A DNA stretch of 64,000 bases from an uncultured Elusimicrobiales bacterium. GTDB lineage: Bacteria > Elusimicrobiota > Elusimicrobia > Elusimicrobiales > Elusimicrobiaceae. The notes beneath the pieces were generated by a model. That model was not told the origin of the DNA. It made no database searches and was given only the letters and a program-made list of their open reading frames with translations. The translations under genes and the position numbers were made by a program. The stretch is taken from NCBI GenBank assembly GCA_944324115.1, contig CALUVB010000003.1:124001-188000 (forward strand), written 5' to 3'. Positions 31,267 to 40,500 of the stretch are shown here, in pieces. Every line of letters begins with the position of its first letter. Position 1 is the first letter of the stretch.

Positions 31267-33804
31267 TTATACACCAAATTCCTTTTTCACCAATTCGCGT
31301 ACTTGGGCTGCGCTGTTTAAGGCGCAGGCTTGGCGGGCGGCCTTGATACAATGGGCCCGGTCCAATGTGCGCACTTGCGCTTTAATGGCTGCTATGGCAT
31401 TGGCGCCAACGGCTAATTCCGTCACTCCTAATCCAATTAATAAGGGTATGGCCTGTATATCTCCGGCCATAGCTCCGCAAACGGCAACGGGGCGTTTATA
31501 TTGTTGGGCCCCCTGGCAAGTGAGCGCAATAAGGCCCAAAACAGCTGGATTCAAATGGTCTGCTTGGGCGCAGAGGGTTTTGTGTCCGCGGTCTATGGCT
31601 AATGCGTATTGGGTCAAATCGTTTGTCCCCAGTGAAAAGAAATCCGCTTGCGCGGCAAATTGGGCCGCCATCACAGCCGCTGCCGGCACTTCCACCATAA
31701 TTCCTATTTCTATCGGAGTGGATATGCCCAGTTTTTCTTTTTCCTGCGCAATAAGCCGTTTGTATTCCACCACTTCTTCTACGAATGTGACCATTGGCAG
31801 CATGATCCGTACCGCCGCGGCGGGCTGCACGCGCAGCATGGCGCGTATTTGTGTAAGAAAAATATCCCGGTAGTCCTTATAATTGCGTATTCCGCGCAAC
31901 CCCACAATGGGGTTTTCTTCCGCAGGCAAAGGCATATAAGGAACCGGTTTGTCTCCGCCTACATCTAAGGTGCGCAGGGTGACTGGTTGGCCATGCAGGG
32001 CGGCCACTATGTTTTGATACAGCATAAATTGCCGTTGCTGGGAAGGAGCTTCTTTGCTTTGGAAAAATAAAAATTCCGTACGTACCAATCCCAGCCCGTC
32101 GGCCCCGTTTTCCGCCGCGGCCAAAGCTTCCCGTTCGTTGGAAGCGTTTCCACAGACGAGGATATGCGTACCGTCTTGGGTAAGGGCCGGCTGGCTGGCG
32201 GCTTTTTGGTTTGCCTCACGGGCGGCTTTTTCCTGCCGCATCATGTCGGTTAGTTGAGCGGTTTGCTGGGAGGTGGGGTGTATATATATCAATCCTTCCG
32301 CCGCATGGATAGCCAGCGGGGTTCCGTTTTTTATATTTAATATGCATTCACCAGCCCCCACCAAGGCCGGCAAGCCCATATTGCGCAGTAAAATGGAAAC
32401 ATGCGCCGTAGGAGAGCCATAGGCCAACACCACGCCGTGTACCCGGTGGTCAAACAAAGCTAAATCAGAAGGGAGCAGCTCATCGGCTATAACAATACAG
32501 CCTTCCGGGAAATCCGGTTTTTTACTTTGGCTTCCCGTCAGTTTAATAAGTACGCGGCGGCGCAAATCTTTGAAGTCTGCAATGCGCTCCAATAAAAAGC
32601 GGTTCTTCGTCTTTTTTAATACGTCAATGCTGGCGCGAATAGCTTCATTGAAGGCAAAAGGGGCGCTTTTGCCTTGTTGGATTTGCGCGTGAGCTTGTTC
32701 AAGCAGAAAAGGGTCTTTTAAGAGTTCGGCATGGGCCTGTAATATTTCTTTAGCTGCTGCACTGGCTGCTGTTTTCATTTCGGCAGAGAAATCCGCGGCG
32801 GTTTGTTCTAAGGCATGTGTGAGGCGGGTTTGCTCTGTTTGTGGGTCGGCGGCAGTTTGCTCAAAGGCTATGTCCGCTGCTGTAAATAAAAAGGCTTTTC
32901 CTTGGGCTATTCCTACGCAGGCCGTGAGAGCTTTGAGTATGGCCGGCTGGGAAAAATCCGGCGCATGGGCGGCATTGCATAAGCAGGGATTGTCCACCGA
33001 ACATGCAGGAGATTGGTCTTGCGCCGCCAAGTCTTCCCCCAGGCCGCTTTCCAATAATTGCGCTAATTCTTCTAGGGCATGAGCGGCTGCCGGCTCAGAT
33101 TGGGGAGCACACAGGCGCACCTCTTGGCCGCGGCTGAGAGAAAGGCCCATGATGGCCACCAAGCTTTTGGCGTTTGCTGTGTTTTTCGCGCAGGTAATGA
33201 GAATAGGAAAATCATATTTTTTGGCGGCTTCTGCCAAGCGGCCTGCCGGCCTGGCGTGCAGACCGTTTAGGTTTGAAATAGTAACCGGTCGGGAAAAAAG
33301 CTGTTCTTCTTTGGAATCCGCCGTCTGCTGGGAAGGGAGCGCCGATTCCGCAAGCGGTACGGAGAAGACGACGTCTTGCCCCGCTTTAACGCTCTCTGCT
33401 GATTGTTTGTGCAGCTGGGTTCCGTCGGGAGTGGTAACGAGCAGAATAATTAAATTGCTGGGGGCGTGTTTGGCTATAAAATGGGGGTCGAATTCGGTCA
33501 GATGTTGACCCTTTTTTACTTCTTCTCCCACATTGACCAATACACGAAAGCCTTTGCCTTGCAAATTGACAGTTTCCACCCCGATATGGATAAGCACTTC
33601 TAAACCGGGCCGGCCAATAACCATCGCGTGTAAAGCTTTATGCACGCTAATGACTTTTCCGTCAAAAGGAGCCGCTGTAAAACCGGCAACGGGAGCGACG
33701 GCTATGCCATCGCCGAGCATATGTTCGCTAAACGCCGGATCGGGCACTTGTTCCAGTGCAACAAGCTTGCCGTCGGCTGGGGCAAAAACTGGTAGATCAG
33801 GCAT
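31267..33804 (-). CDS. EIIA-HPr-EI fusion phosphotransferase
   Basis: An 845-aa triple fusion carrying all soluble PTS steps. EIIA-Glc type domain (1-~150): FAPADGKLVALEQVPDPAFS, active His73 in LIHIGVETVNLQG. HPr domain (~170-260): active His ~183 in NLNGLHARPAGRLAEAA. Enzyme I (~290-845): active His ~468 in GSPTAHVSILLRNMGLPALV, then VRTEFLFF and SLGTNDLTQYALAIDRGH. It passes phosphate from PEP to NagE. AGGAG sits 7 bases before ATG 33804; in-frame codons further upstream are unsupported. The conserved HPr Ser46 site appears as AKSLVAIMGL. Confidence 0.95.
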   Translation of the reverse strand: MPDLPVFAPADGKLVALEQVPDPAFSEHMLGDGIAVAPVAGFTAAPFDGKVISVHKALHAMVIGRPGLEVLIHIGVETVNLQGKGFRVLVNVGEEVKKGQHLTEFDPHFIAKHAPSNLIILLVTTPDGTQLHKQSAESVKAGQDVVFSVPLAESALPSQQTADSKEEQLFSRPVTISNLNGLHARPAGRLAEAAKKYDFPILITCAKNTANAKSLVAIMGLSLSRGQEVRLCAPQSEPAAAHALEELAQLLESGLGEDLAAQDQSPACSVDNPCLCNAAHAPDFSQPAILKALTACVGIAQGKAFLFTAADIAFEQTAADPQTEQTRLTHALEQTAADFSAEMKTAASAAAKEILQAHAELLKDPFLLEQAHAQIQQGKSAPFAFNEAIRASIDVLKKTKNRFLLERIADFKDLRRRVLIKLTGSQSKKPDFPEGCIVIADELLPSDLALFDHRVHGVVLAYGSPTAHVSILLRNMGLPALVGAGECILNIKNGTPLAIHAAEGLIYIHPTSQQTAQLTDMMRQEKAAREANQKAASQPALTQDGTHILVCGNASNEREALAAAENGADGLGLVRTEFLFFQSKEAPSQQRQFMLYQNIVAALHGQPVTLRTLDVGGDKPVPYMPLPAEENPIVGLRGIRNYKDYRDIFLTQIRAMLRVQPAAAVRIMLPMVTFVEEVVEYKRLIAQEKEKLGISTPIEIGIMVEVPAAAVMAAQFAAQADFFSLGTNDLTQYALAIDRGHKTLCAQADHLNPAVLGLIALTCQGAQQYKRPVAVCGAMAGDIQAIPLLIGLGVTELAVGANAIAAIKAQVRTLDRAHCIKAARQACALNSAAQVRELVKKEFGV

Positions 33805-33835
33805 GGACACTCCTTTATATGAGAGGCTTTCTTTC

Positions 33836-33863
33836 ATTATATTATTTTGCATGCTTCTTTCAA
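33836..33863 (-). promoter_or_regulatory. Promoter of the PTS/nag operon
   Basis: Minus strand TTGAAA (33863-33858), 16-base spacer containing GCATGC, TATAAT (33841-33836). It is close to the divergent pilin promoter. Confidence 0.7.
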
Positions 33864-33883
33864 GGGGGGCTTGTGAACGGCAT

Positions 33884-33912
33884 TTGAATTTAACTACAAA
33901 AACCTATATACT
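33884..33912 (+). promoter_or_regulatory. Promoter of pilin gene
   Basis: TTGAAT (33884-33889), 17-base spacer, TATACT (33907-33912). A normal leader with GGAG precedes the ATG. Confidence 0.7.
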
Positions 33913-33942
33913 AAAAGAAGCAAGAAAAAAGGAGACGCCATT

Positions 33943-34425
33943 ATGAATAAATTGGGGAACTATTTAAATTGCCGCGCTTTTACCTTGGCTGAATTGATGG
34001 CTGTAATCGCCATTATCGCCATTTTGTCGGGGATTGCGATAGGCTCTTATATTAAATCTATAGAAAGAGCGAATTTTTCAGAAGCGAAATCGCTGGCGCA
34101 TCAAGTAGCGGCCGCACGTGACGTATATTATTATGACCATCAGTATGGCGGCAGCGGGGCCACAATGCCTACCAATTTTAGTAAGTTGTCTTTGGAATTA
34201 GACGGAGCCAGCGGTTCTTCTTATCAAGGGCCTCATTTTAAGGTGGATATTTCCAATCAGAATTATGTTAAAGTTACGCAAAATGACGGCAATTATGGGA
34301 TTTGCGTGTATCAAGAAGCCAAAACAAGAGGCATGGTATCTGAAGAAAAATGTTTAGGCATAACGGCAGACGGCCGTGAATTTTGCAAAAGTATGGGATA
34401 TGATTCTCCCGCTTCTTCTTGTTAA
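33943..34425 (+). CDS. Type IV pilin-like protein
   Basis: A 160-aa prepilin: 12-residue leader, CRAFTLAELMAVIAIIAILSGIAIGSYIKSIERA. The residue before the mature Phe is Ala rather than Gly, a conservative change that peptidases can tolerate. Four Cys in the head (IGICVYQ-type, EEKCLG, EFCKSM and the C-terminal Cys). ATG 33943 has GGAG upstream. Divergent from the PTS operon; monocistronic with a strong terminator. Confidence 0.88.
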   Translation: MNKLGNYLNCRAFTLAELMAVIAIIAILSGIAIGSYIKSIERANFSEAKSLAHQVAAARDVYYYDHQYGGSGATMPTNFSKLSLELDGASGSSYQGPHFKVDISNQNYVKVTQNDGNYGICVYQEAKTRGMVSEEKCLGITADGREFCKSMGYDSPASSC

Positions 34426-34443
34426 CCTTCTTTTTGATTGCCC

Positions 34444-34477
34444 ACCCCGCGCTTACTAAACGCGGGGTTTTATTTTT
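34444..34477 (+). terminator. Intrinsic terminator after pilin
   Basis: ACCCCGCG (34444-34451) and CGCGGGGT (34461-34468) followed by a T-rich tail. Confidence 0.88.
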
Positions 34478-34554
34478 ACACAAGCCAGTAAGCGTGTTTC
34501 TGTAATCAGCCAATTGGTGAAGGGAAATTTGACAGTTTTGGAGTTGAACTAGAC

Positions 34555-34580
34555 ATAAAAAACCCGCTTGCCTGCGGGCT
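34555..34580 (-). terminator. Terminator of the 33-aa gene transcript
   Basis: Minus strand: CCCGC/GCGGG stem (34578-34574 with 34567-34563) followed by six T residues. Confidence 0.75.
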
Positions 34581-34610
34581 TATATCATAAATAAAGTTTC
34601 ATCTGGGTTT

Positions 34611-34643
34611 CAGACGGGAAGAAGATGGCTTCTTTCCCGTCTG
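34611..34643 (-). other. Long inverted repeat in a 3' UTR
   Basis: CAGACGGGAAGAAG (34611-34624) pairs with CTTCTTTCCCGTCTG (34629-34643) with one bulged base and a 4-base loop. It has no T tail; it lies between the 33-aa gene and its terminator, so it may be a stability or regulatory hairpin. Confidence 0.6.
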
Positions 34644-34688
34644 CCAAGCGTAATTGGAAAATGCTTGGCCTAGATGTTCGCCTGAGGT

Positions 34689-34790
34689 TTATTTGGTGTG
34701 TCTGCTCAGGTAGTGTGCGCCGCGGACATTGTCCCCTACTTTTACCAACGCCTCAGCGATTTTTTCCAGTATGCTGTTGCTTTTTGTCAT
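34689..34790 (-). CDS. Small 33-aa protein
   Basis: ATG 34790, with a perfect AGGAG 8 bases upstream, to a TAA ending at 34689. The product is soluble, with a helical first half (KSNSILEKIAEALVKVGDN) and a basic end (VRGAHYLSRHTK). It has its own extended -10 promoter and a terminator at 34555-34580, giving a transcript of about 290 nt with a 108-base 3' UTR that contains a long hairpin. I do not recognise a family. The ribosome site, promoter and terminator together make it a credible gene, or an RNA with a small ORF. Confidence 0.6.
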   Translation of the reverse strand: MTKSNSILEKIAEALVKVGDNVRGAHYLSRHTK

Positions 34791-34844
34791 TTTATTTCTC
34801 CTTTTATTAAAAATTTGTCTAATGAAAATAAAGAGAAATCTAGT

Positions 34845-34870
34845 GACATATTTATTATATCAAATTTGAA
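34845..34870 (-). promoter_or_regulatory. Extended -10 promoter of the 33-aa gene
   Basis: Minus strand TTTGATATAAT: TG-A-TATAAT with the hexamer near 34860-34855. The -35 region is T-rich without a clear TTGACA. Confidence 0.55.
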
Positions 34871-34965
34871 GCTGTTGAAAAAAGGGAAATAATATAACAT
34901 TTTGTTATGATTGAAAGCAAGAAGAAAGCAAATCTTTTTTCATAAAGCCCGGCAACGGCTTTTTA

Positions 34966-34971
34966 TATAAT
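34966..34971 (+). promoter_or_regulatory. -10 element of nadB, leaderless layout
   Basis: TATAAT at 34966-34971. The nadB ATG begins 7 bases after it, at the expected transcription start. No Shine-Dalgarno is present. Confidence 0.55.
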
Positions 34972-34977
34972 AAAAGT

Positions 34978-36519
34978 ATGAAAATATTGCAAACCGATTG
35001 TTTGGTGATTGGAGCGGGTATTGCCGGCTCCGTCTATGCTTATGAGACTGCCCGTCAAGGGCTGCAGGTAACGTTGCTCAGCTGCGGCGACTGGAATGAG
35101 GCCAACAGCGATTTGGCTCAAGGGGGGATTGTATATGAGCCGCAGTTGAATGTGGAAGAACTGTTAAAAGATGTCCGCTTGGCTACAGCCGGGCTTTGTA
35201 ATGAAAGTGCCGTGCGTACGCTTTCAACAGCAGGGTGTGAAGCGGTTAAAAAAATATTTATAGAAGATCTTCATACGGATTTTTCCCGAGATGAAAAAGG
35301 TAATTTGCTCTTTACCCGGGAAGGCGCCCATACTAAAAACCGTATTATTTACTGGAAGGATACGACAGGCCATTCGCTGCTGTCTTCTATTCATAAAGCT
35401 TTGCGTAAACAAAAAAATCTGACTGTATTGGAAAATCATGCCGCTGTGGATTTGCTCACGCTCTCTCACAGCTCTACAGATATTATGGACCGATATGCCC
35501 CGTTGACGTGTTTTGGCGCGTATGTATTGGATAATCAGAATGGCCAAGTGTGCGCCATAAAAGCTAAAAAAACCATATTAGCCTGCGGCGGCGTAGGACA
35601 GGTGTACCGCCATACCACCAATGCTGAACATGCTTATGGACATGGAATTGCGATGGCTTACCGGGTGGGGGCACGGGTGATGAATATGGAATTTATGCAA
35701 TTCCACCCGACGGTATTTGCCAAAGGGAAAAGTTTTTTGATTTCGGAAGCACTGCGCGGAGAAGGCGCCGTATTGCGTAATGTGAAAGGGGAAGCTTTTA
35801 TGCCACGCTACCACGCGCTAAAGGATTTGGCCCCGCGGGATATTGTAGCGCGCGCGATAGAAGAAGAACGTTTGAAGACGTCTCATGATTGTGTTTATCT
35901 AGACATTACGCATGAGCCGGCCCAGCATACGCGGGAGCGTTTCCCCGCGATTTATGAGACCTGCCTAAAAGAAGGCGTGGATATTACCCGCCAGCCGATA
36001 CCGGTGGTGCCTGCCGCCCATTATTTCTGCGGCGGCGTGTATGCTACGGCGCAAGGGCGTACAAATATTTTGCATTTAAATGCCATTGGGGAAACGGCTT
36101 GTACGGGCTATCACGGCGCAAACCGCCTGGCCAGTACGTCATTGCTGGAAGCGGTGGCCACCGGTTATTTATGTGCCGGTGCAGATGTAGCCGACATACG
36201 CCAGCAAACTTTCCGTTTGCCTGAACCCAAAGAATGGGTCGTGCCGCAAAAACAGCCGGATTTGAATTTGATAAAACAGGATTTGGCTACGCTTAAAAGC
36301 ACTATGTGGAATTATGTCGGCTTGGTGCGCAGTGCAACGCATTTGGGCCGCGCCGAGAAAATCCTGCGGCATTTGCATAATGAAATTGACGCCTTCTATA
36401 AAGGCTATGCCTTGAATCAAGAATTGTTGGACTTGCGTAATGGCACGCAAACGGCGTTACTGATAGTCTATGCGGCGTTAAAAAACAAACACAGCATCGG
36501 CTGCCATTTTATTCAATAA
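34978..36519 (+). CDS. nadB: L-aspartate oxidase
   Basis: A 513-aa flavoenzyme: CLVIGAGIAGSVYAYETARQG FAD motif (first 20 residues), NSDLAQGGIVY, GEGAVLRN, the catalytic region MEFMQFHPTVFAKGKSF, and HYFCGGVYATAQGRTNI plus GYHGANRLASTSLLEAVATG. It makes iminoaspartate for NAD synthesis, and may use fumarate as acceptor in an anaerobe. nadA and nadC are not adjacent. The alternative, fumarate reductase/succinate dehydrogenase flavoprotein, is less likely because of length and lone position. Translation probably starts leaderlessly. Confidence 0.93.
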   Translation: MKILQTDCLVIGAGIAGSVYAYETARQGLQVTLLSCGDWNEANSDLAQGGIVYEPQLNVEELLKDVRLATAGLCNESAVRTLSTAGCEAVKKIFIEDLHTDFSRDEKGNLLFTREGAHTKNRIIYWKDTTGHSLLSSIHKALRKQKNLTVLENHAAVDLLTLSHSSTDIMDRYAPLTCFGAYVLDNQNGQVCAIKAKKTILACGGVGQVYRHTTNAEHAYGHGIAMAYRVGARVMNMEFMQFHPTVFAKGKSFLISEALRGEGAVLRNVKGEAFMPRYHALKDLAPRDIVARAIEEERLKTSHDCVYLDITHEPAQHTRERFPAIYETCLKEGVDITRQPIPVVPAAHYFCGGVYATAQGRTNILHLNAIGETACTGYHGANRLASTSLLEAVATGYLCAGADVADIRQQTFRLPEPKEWVVPQKQPDLNLIKQDLATLKSTMWNYVGLVRSATHLGRAEKILRHLHNEIDAFYKGYALNQELLDLRNGTQTALLIVYAALKNKHSIGCHFIQ

Positions 36520-36836
36520 TTGGAAGCTGTCTTATGCCGGGCTAAAAAGCGGCAAATCCGTTTCTGGCGCGTCTGAAAATGAAAGCAGTGTGTTGGAGAG
36601 AGTCCCGCATGTGGCTGCCTAGGATTATGAATCTTTTTGACAAACATTTCGGCGGCCTGTTGCTGCAGGAGCAGCGGCATAAGTGACGGGAGAGCATATG
36701 CCGCCGGCTTGCTGCGGCAGCCGGTACCGCATAAGACGATGATAAGCCGTATGTGGACCGTAATAGCCTAAAAGGCTCTGCCCGCCGTTTCCGCAGAAAG
36801 GCTGTGCGGGGAAGCAGTCTTAGCCCTTTTCTGCGG
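36520..36836. other. Intergenic before lipoprotein gene
   Basis: About 320 bases with no supported gene. A hairpin of CCGCAGAAA (36791-36799) and TTTCTGCGG (36828-36836) ends at the -35 of the next gene and could be an operator or a terminator remnant. A 35-codon ORF starts near 36578 without a ribosome site. Confidence 0.45.
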
Positions 36837-36865
36837 TTGACGCAAGGCTTTTGTTCTGATATGCT
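36837..36865 (+). promoter_or_regulatory. Promoter of the Cys-rich lipoprotein gene
   Basis: TTGACG (36837-36842), 17-base spacer, TATGCT (36860-36865). The ATG at 36872 falls at the predicted +1. Confidence 0.7.
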
Positions 36866-36871
36866 GTAACC

Positions 36872-37447
36872 ATGAAACGTATCCCTCTTTTTCTGTTTTT
36901 GTGTTTGTTGGCGGGTGGTTGTGCCGGAGTAAGCGCCGGTTCAACTGCGCGCTATCGTGTCACGACGGAACGGGAAACCCCATATTATTTGGGAACTGAC
37001 GCGGAAAAAGTGGAAGATACCTGCCCCGGACATGATATTTTGAAACAATATGCCTGTTCCCGCAAACAAGAAGACGGCTTTAGCTGTTTTGATGTATATT
37101 TGGCCCAGGGCAGCCCGGTAACCACCCAACGCTACAGCCTGCTGCAGGAAAGAATAGAACGTCAGCCCGTCAGTCCTCAACCCCAGTGTCCAGCCATGGA
37201 GCCTACCTGTGAGGCTTTTTTGCAGGCGTTAAATTATAACCTGGAGTTTTCTTGGTATTTAGTTAATTTTCCCACTTCCTCTTTTCCCCAATGCCGTGAA
37301 ACCTACGACTGCAAACGGATAGACTGTTATCTTCCGCCCAATCCGGCCAGCGGAGTAAAAGATTCCACCTTGGTTTCCTGCGTGTATAAACGAAATCAGC
37401 TGTTCTTTGTCGGTTCGGAAGTCACTTGCCGGCATGTTGCCCGCTAA
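36872..37447 (+). CDS. Cys-rich lipoprotein of unknown function
   Basis: A 191-aa protein with lipobox LLAGGC (Cys17). The mature part contains eleven further Cys, spaced as if disulfide-bonded (CPGHDILKQYAC, FSCFDVY, QCPAMEPTCEAF, QCRETYDCKRIDCY, SCVYKR, TCRHVAR). No known domain recognised. The promoter geometry makes the mRNA leaderless. Neighbours (nadB, the PAS protein) give no functional clue. The density of Cys implies an oxidising periplasmic or surface location. Confidence 0.7.
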   Translation: MKRIPLFLFLCLLAGGCAGVSAGSTARYRVTTERETPYYLGTDAEKVEDTCPGHDILKQYACSRKQEDGFSCFDVYLAQGSPVTTQRYSLLQERIERQPVSPQPQCPAMEPTCEAFLQALNYNLEFSWYLVNFPTSSFPQCRETYDCKRIDCYLPPNPASGVKDSTLVSCVYKRNQLFFVGSEVTCRHVAR

Positions 37448-37596
37448 GCTGTTTCTCTGTTTGCCTGTGTAAAATTTGAGAAAAATCCTGTGCTGGGTTT
37501 CGTCTTAGTTTTTCCCTTGCAAGAAAAGCGGGAATTTATTAGCATATAGAAAACACGGCTCATTGGGCCGCGACTACGCGCGCGCGAGGAAATAAT

Positions 37597-40500
37597 ATGG
37601 CAAATAAATTCTTTTCTTTTTTCTCTAAAAATGAAAATACTTCACAATTTTTTCAGCAATTACAGGCGTGGCTGGATTTACTGCCCTGTGCCGCTTGTAT
37701 TTTAAATGAAAAGGGAGAGGTTTTGTTTGCTAATGAACGTATGGGGGCTGTGTCCGGTTTTGGCGCACAGGCATTGAAAGGGCAAAACCTTTCTAAATAT
37801 GGGCTAACCTTACCGGAAATACAGAATTTACTGGATAAAAAAGGCCCCGCCTCTTTAATGAAAGAGCTGGTAACTAAGAATATGGAATCCGTTTACATGA
37901 ATGTGAGCGCTTCCCGTTTGCCCGACACCCCATACAGCATTGTGACGTTTGATGCTGCTCCGCAATACCGGCAGCTGTTCAAAGAGAAAAATTTTCTCAA
38001 ATCCATTGTGGACAATTATCCTTTTGCCATTACCGTGCAAGACCGAAAAGGCGTTTGTGTGGTGTGGAATGAAAAAGCGGAAAAAATGTTTGGACAACCT
38101 GCTGCGGCGGCGCTTGGACATAAGATAAGCCAATTGCTCCCGGAACAGATGCGCGGCGCATTGGACGTGTTGGATAAGGAAGTAAAAGATAAAAAACAGA
38201 ACCGCTCCGGGCAACACATGAGTTTTAAGAACGCCCGCGGCCGGGAAACTATTTTATCCGTTACCAAAGTGCCTACTTTTGACACCTCGGGAGAAGTGTT
38301 GACGATACTGACTGTATATGAAGATATCACCGCCCGTAGGGCTCAAGAAGAAGATTTGTTGCAAACCCGCAATTTATTGCAGGCTATTTTGGACAATGTC
38401 CCTTTGGGCATTTATACCCGCACCATTGACGGCGTGATGACTTTCTTCAATAAACAAAGCCAAACCGTATTTGCGGAGACAGAGCCCAAATATGCCAATG
38501 CCCCTCACCCTAAACAAAATGCTGCTATTGTACGTCAATATGCAGACCGGGAGCGCCAAATTTTGGAAGAAGGTAAAATGCGGGAATACCCCGATGAAAT
38601 TTATCTCAGCCGCGACGGCCGGGAAAAAATTATTCATATGATTAAAGTGCCGCTGCGTCATGCTGGGCCGGATCCGCTGGTGCTCAGTATTGTGGAAGAC
38701 GTTACCAAACGCAGAGAACAAGAACGCGAAATTATTAAAGCCAACAGTTTTCTTTCCGCCATCGTAGAAAATGCCCCTATTGGGTTGTATGCGCGTACTA
38801 AAGAAGGGAAAATGCTGCTGCGCAATAAGAAATGTGAACAGATTTTTGGTACTTCGGGCAATCATTTTGACGATCAAGGTTCACTGCCTCATGAAACCAA
38901 AGAACAGGTCAGCGGATATTTAAACCGCGAGGCACAGGTGCTGGAATTGGGAAAACCTATGGAAATTCCGGAAGAACCCTATGTGACTGAAGACGGCAAA
39001 CACCTGCTGCTGAATATGGTCAAAGTGCCGGTTTCCGACGCGGAAGGAAACCCGGAATTTGTAATTACGATGGTGGAAGACGTGACGGAGAAAAAGGAGC
39101 AGGAGCGGCGCTTGGTGGAGGCCAAAAACTTCCAACAGGCGATTTTGGACAATGCTCCATTGGCCATTTATGCGCGTGGCGTGGGTCAAGCTGCTTCTTT
39201 CGTCAACCGAAAAGCGCTGGAAATGTTCCCGCAAGAATATATCTATAAAGAAGAAAATGATTTCTACGGGGAAAGAGAGAAAGAGCTTTTCCGCCAAGGA
39301 AAGATTGTAGATATCCCAGAAGAAGAATATATTACCAAAAAAGGCACCAAAATTTTGCTGCACTTAATTAAAGCGCCGATTTATGATAAAGAAGGCAAAC
39401 CGCTGATGATGCTTTCTATCGCAGAAGATATCACCGATAAACGCGATAAGGAGCGCAAGTTGACTGAAGCGCAGAATTTGCAGCAGAGCATTTTGGATAA
39501 TGCCCCGGTGGCTATTTACGCCTATGATGTAAACCATCGGATTTGTTTCTATAACAAAGAAGCGGACCATTTGTTCCCTGGGGAATTAAACTCACCAGAC
39601 GATTCCAATGGCTATAACCTCAGAGAAGAAGAAATTTTTAAACATGGCAAAATTGTGGAAATAGCGGAAGAAGAATATCAGCGCAAAGACGGCAAAAAAA
39701 TATTGTTGCACCTGACAAAAGCGCCGGTGTTTGATTCCGAAGGCAAACCGTTGATGGTATTGACTATAGCAAATGATATCACGCAGAAAAAGCAACAGGA
39801 AATAGAAATACGCGAGTCTAAAAACTTCCTGCAAAATGTGGTGGATAACTTGCCTATTGCTTTATCGGTGAAACGTTCCGACGGGGAATATATCGTATGG
39901 AATAAAAAGAGCGAAGACCTGTTTGGCGTCTTGGCAAAAGACGTTATAGGGAAGGATAATTACCGTACGGATATTACCAAAGAGCAGGCAGAATTTATGC
40001 GTGAGTCTGACAATAAAGTGTTTGAAAGCCGGCGCGAACTCAATATAGCGCAGGAATTAATTTCCACACCTACGGAAGGGGTGAAAATTATGCATACGGT
40101 CAAGACGCCCCTTTATAAAGCAGACGGCACGCCGGACTATTTGCTTAATGTTTCGGAAGATATTACTGCCAAGACAAAAATGGAAAAACAAATCCGGGAG
40201 GCCGGCGAAAAGAATTCTCTGTTGGTGGAAAACGCAAGAGAAGGCATTTTAATCTTGGAAGATTACAAGGTGATTTATGCCAACCGCGCCGCCTGCCGGG
40301 CATTGGGTTATGAAACGGTGGAGGAAATTGTGCGCCGGCCGCTGTTGGATTTTGTTGCAGCGGACCATCAAATATTCGCCAAAGACAAATATGAGTCTGT
40401 CATCAATGGCTTAGAAGGCTCCGCCGACCCGGTGCAGCTGCATTTGGTTAAAAAATCAGGAGCTTTGGCTGAAGTGGAATTTGCGGCTATGGCTTCTAAG

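Noticed and set aside
36578-36685. Possible 35-aa ORF before the Cys-rich lipoprotein gene
   Set aside because: No Shine-Dalgarno, promoter or recognisable composition; kept only as a note in the intergenic entry.
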